Below are positions 61,607 through 64,000 of a DNA stretch of 64,000 nt, in pieces. Source of the stretch: Puffinus mauretanicus. Its lineage: Eukaryota; Chordata; Aves; Procellariiformes; Procellariidae. The stretch spans positions 6,243,501 through 6,307,500 of the forward strand of contig JAJKFH010003627.1 in the NCBI GenBank assembly GCA_023333565.1, written 5' to 3'. The notes under the pieces were generated by a model. It did no database searches. It was given only the letters and a program-made list of their open reading frames with translations, and was not told the DNA's origin. Numbering within the stretch: position 1 is the stretch's first letter; every line of letters starts with the position of its first letter. The translations under genes and the position numbers were made by a program.

Positions 61607-63320
61607 GCAGAAAAGCTTTAGTGCATCACTTCACAGTGCACTTGCTGTTTATAAATTGCCAGGCTGTGTTAGGTACCCCTTTAAAAATGTTATCATCCTG
61701 CATTTAATCCTATCCTTGAAGATTTAAGGGTCTTGATAATTCTAATTACATCATTAACTTGCCCCGTTCTCATTCTGGATAAAATACAACTGAATTTCTG
61801 GCTCATTTCTCAAATCAATGAAAACTATCTGTGGAATGCTCCAGCTTCAACAACTGCAGAAACACACAGCTGAGACCATTAGGTAGAGTGTTGAATGACA
61901 AGCAGACCTAATTTGTCCAAGGAATGGAGTTTTATCTAGGGCAAAGGAAGATAAATCCATAAACTGAAGGCACAGCTATTGTAACGCAACGCTTTGGAAG
62001 CATCTTATCATTTTCAGCCGTAACGAAGTGCAGGCGAACTGGCACAGCCTCTCATTCTTCCAGGGAAAATGATTATAGGCTTTCCAGCGAAGCAACTGAA
62101 GGTTGTCCCAGGCACAAAGGGAGCCGGTCCCACGAGTTTCTCATTCTGGGTCCAGGTGAAGGGTCAGTAGCGCTTCCACGAGCGTGTGTTACAACTGACA
62201 TCGATGGCAGTCCCGACGCTGCCCGGGTGTTTGGCAACACATGTGCCCATCGCCGCTTGTGCCCTGATAGCAAGCAGAGGATGTCTCCCACCTTCTCTTC
62301 TGTGGGCCACAGCACAGGATGCTGCTGGAGGGATGTTGCCTTCCCATAGTTCAGAAGAGCTCCTGATCTGCTGCGGTGGGATCGTACTTTCTTTCCCCTT
62401 GCACCTGAGTTACAGCTTTGTGTCTTGGTATATTGTGAGCATTTGGAAGTAAAAAAAGCAGAAGTGCAGCCAAAATTTTCAGAGTCTAATTTTCATATTA
62501 TGTCAGAACAGGATTCCAGATTGGAGCAATATTATATTTTGGCTTATGTGTTTCAGAAAATTGGTTACAGATCCAGATTGTGAGAGTTAAGTCTACTTGT
62601 TGATGACAGTGCTGGGGAAAACACTGCAGAGATTATTTTTTTATTAATAATCTGGAACGTGTCCAGATAATTTTCATGCTACAGGTTTTGAAAATAGGTT
62701 CTTGCTTGAAAATTTTCGTTACATGTTCGCATTTAGAGTTGTCTTACTTTGGAAGTTCCTTCCTTCCTCTTTCCAGTTTCCATGGAGAAAGCAATGGGAG
62801 AGGGAGAGAAAGTCAGAGAAAAATTGGAACAAGACATTTAAAAGCAAAGACTTTTCTTTCAAAGACTGCTGTGTTATTAGAAAAGGAACATATTCACCTA
62901 CAGAAAAGGGCTGATTTACATTAAAAATGTTTAAGGATTGTTGACTACCTGTATTTATTAGTAAGGGAATAAACTATAAAAGAGTATGAAAGTGATTGGT
63001 AAAAACATTTGGAGTTGAAGGTAGTAGCATGCTGCTTTCTGTGCATTGCTGTATGTTTGCTGTAAAGCATTTACTATCCCTTCTTTTTAAAGAGCTGGTT
63101 TATGAAGTGTTTCTTGGAAAGACTTGTTTGAGAGAAATGAGAAAGACTGGTTAGTTTTTTAAACTATATCTTGTGGGTTGAATGTACAAAATGCTTTTTC
63201 TCCCTTTGTGTTTTATCCAGATGATGTATTCGTCACCTCATTATGACAGAGAGGGGAAAGAAGTGGGACAAGGGGGCAATTTGGTTGTCTTTGCTGACTT
63301 GGCAGGGTTAGTATCAGACG
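61607..63320. other. Non-coding stretch; one weak exon-like spot
   Basis: A good acceptor-like tract ends at about 63221 (CTCCCTTTGTGTTTTATCCAG). It is followed by an open frame that reads MMYSSPHYDREGKEVGQGGN and a weak GTTAGT donor at about 63307. It is short, its translation is unremarkable, and it is not called. Confidence 0.3.
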
Positions 63321-63674
63321 TTATCCAAAAAGACCGTGTTCTTGGGTACTCCTTGACACAACATTTCTTGGTCTGACACTATTATTGCGCATTACCGAAT
63401 AGCGAACACCGTAGATCAGGTTCTCCAGTGTAAACTGGTTGTGCTCTCTGATGGTGACTTCAGACCTGGATCTTCTCTTCTCTCTTCTCGGGAGAGATGA
63501 TTGCTGATAAACCCAAAGCCAAGGCTTATACAGTTCCACCAGCTGAGACGCAAAGAAATCAGTTTCAGGGATGACTTGATTTGTCTCTACTTCACTGACT
63601 TCATCTGAGTTATTCCTTCTTTTTCTCCGGACTGGTCCCCGTTGCATTTCAAAATGCGTTCTTGGAAATGTTCA
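63321..63674 (-). CDS. Protein-like open block on the minus strand, possible exon or pseudogene
   Basis: The minus-strand frame is open from a TGA near 63675 to a TAA below 63321, about 115 codons. Its composition looks natural: a basic patch (RRKRRNNSDEVSEVE), an aromatic-rich segment (LVELYKPWLWVYQQSS), another basic patch (PRREKRRSRSEV) and EHNQFTLENLIYGVRYSV. Within it, an acceptor-like TTTCTTTGCGTCTCAG and a GTAATG donor would delimit a 147-bp, phase-0 exon at 63396-63542. A second acceptor-like TTGTTTCAG lies further upstream (about 63705), but the frame from there runs into a stop and would need a shift. That could mean a decayed or processed copy. I do not recognise the protein. It might be a real exon of a poorly conserved gene, a pseudogene, or chance. 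Confidence 0.33.
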
Positions 63675-64000
63675 TCTGCATCTTTACGTCCTATACTAGA
63701 CCTCTGAAACAACCCCACCTCAAAAAAAATTAAAATTAGTTCAAAAGTCATTGTCCAATTTGTTCCAGATGCCAGCATGGCTAGAAAGCTTAGGCTGGTT
63801 GGATTGGGACTAGGCTGGAGTTTTGCTGTGACCGAACAGGAGGGCAGGGCTCTCTCCGCACAGCACTGCCTTGTGGTGTCAGCTCTGGAGGTCTGGTGTC
63901 CAGCCCAGATGCTGTTGCGTTATTAACCAGCTTTTTGCTCCTTGCTAAGTTGTGTGATACGTTGCAAACCGTATCTTTTGGATCACACTTGCCTTGGGTT
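63675..64000. other. Non-coding edge of the window
   Basis: The last 330 bp show no recognisable exon or repeat. The window ends here arbitrarily. Confidence 0.45.

Noticed and set aside
61860..61910. GAGACCATTAGGTAGAGTG as a reverse CR1 tail
   Set aside because: Only about 10 bp resemble the CR1 end and no octamer repeats are present.
63222..63306. Possible plus-strand exon after a good pyrimidine tract
   Set aside because: Weak GTTAGT donor and a short peptide without recognisable character. It is next to the minus-strand block but unsupported.
1..64000. Prokaryotic or phage systems, CRISPR arrays, tRNA or rRNA genes
   Set aside because: No repeat-spacer structure, no tRNA B-box with matching cloverleaf, no operon-like coding density. 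The window is vertebrate nuclear DNA.

Overview
The window looks like nuclear DNA of a bird, most likely a neoavian. Three signs point that way. A 5'-truncated CR1 LINE ends in the avian ATTCTRTG-type tail. A solo LTR on the minus strand, with a 5-bp target-site duplication, belongs to an LTR group I recognise from many neoavian genomes. Interspersed repeats are otherwise sparse. There are no operons, ribosome-binding sites, tRNA or rRNA genes, CRISPR arrays or prokaryotic coding runs. Open frames are short and mostly chance, as expected for intergenic or intronic vertebrate DNA.

Layout. From 1 to about 13.5 kb the sequence is non-coding. It holds one MIR-like fragment, a compact CpG-rich block at about 4.62-4.99 kb, and two short start-codon stretches (3.09 and 12.34 kb) that look like signal-peptide first exons but are unproven. 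The CR1 copy lies at 13.51-13.90 kb. From 14 to 36 kb there are decayed CR1 pieces (19.1 and 26.7 kb), MIR-like CORE-SINE remnants (22.8, 29.6, 30.3 and possibly 31.6 kb), a 298-nt uninterrupted pyrimidine tract (34.0-34.3 kb) and a hairpin-type repeat (35.8 kb). The solo LTR is at 36.69-37.22 kb. From 37.2 to 55.9 kb I find only simple repeats.

The best-supported coding signal is one 147-bp exon at 55927-56073 on the plus strand. It has strong splice signals on both sides and only one open frame, and both ends are in phase 0. I could not name its gene. A second protein-like stretch lies on the minus strand at about 63.32-63.67 kb, also unnamed. If the 55.9-kb exon belongs to a gene whose other exons are outside the window, much of this sequence is large intron.

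I see no convincing undescribed biological system. The items most worth checking are the 147-bp exon and its gene, the minus-strand protein-like block, the homopyrimidine tract, the structure of the solo LTR, and the number of very old MIR-like fragments in an avian locus.
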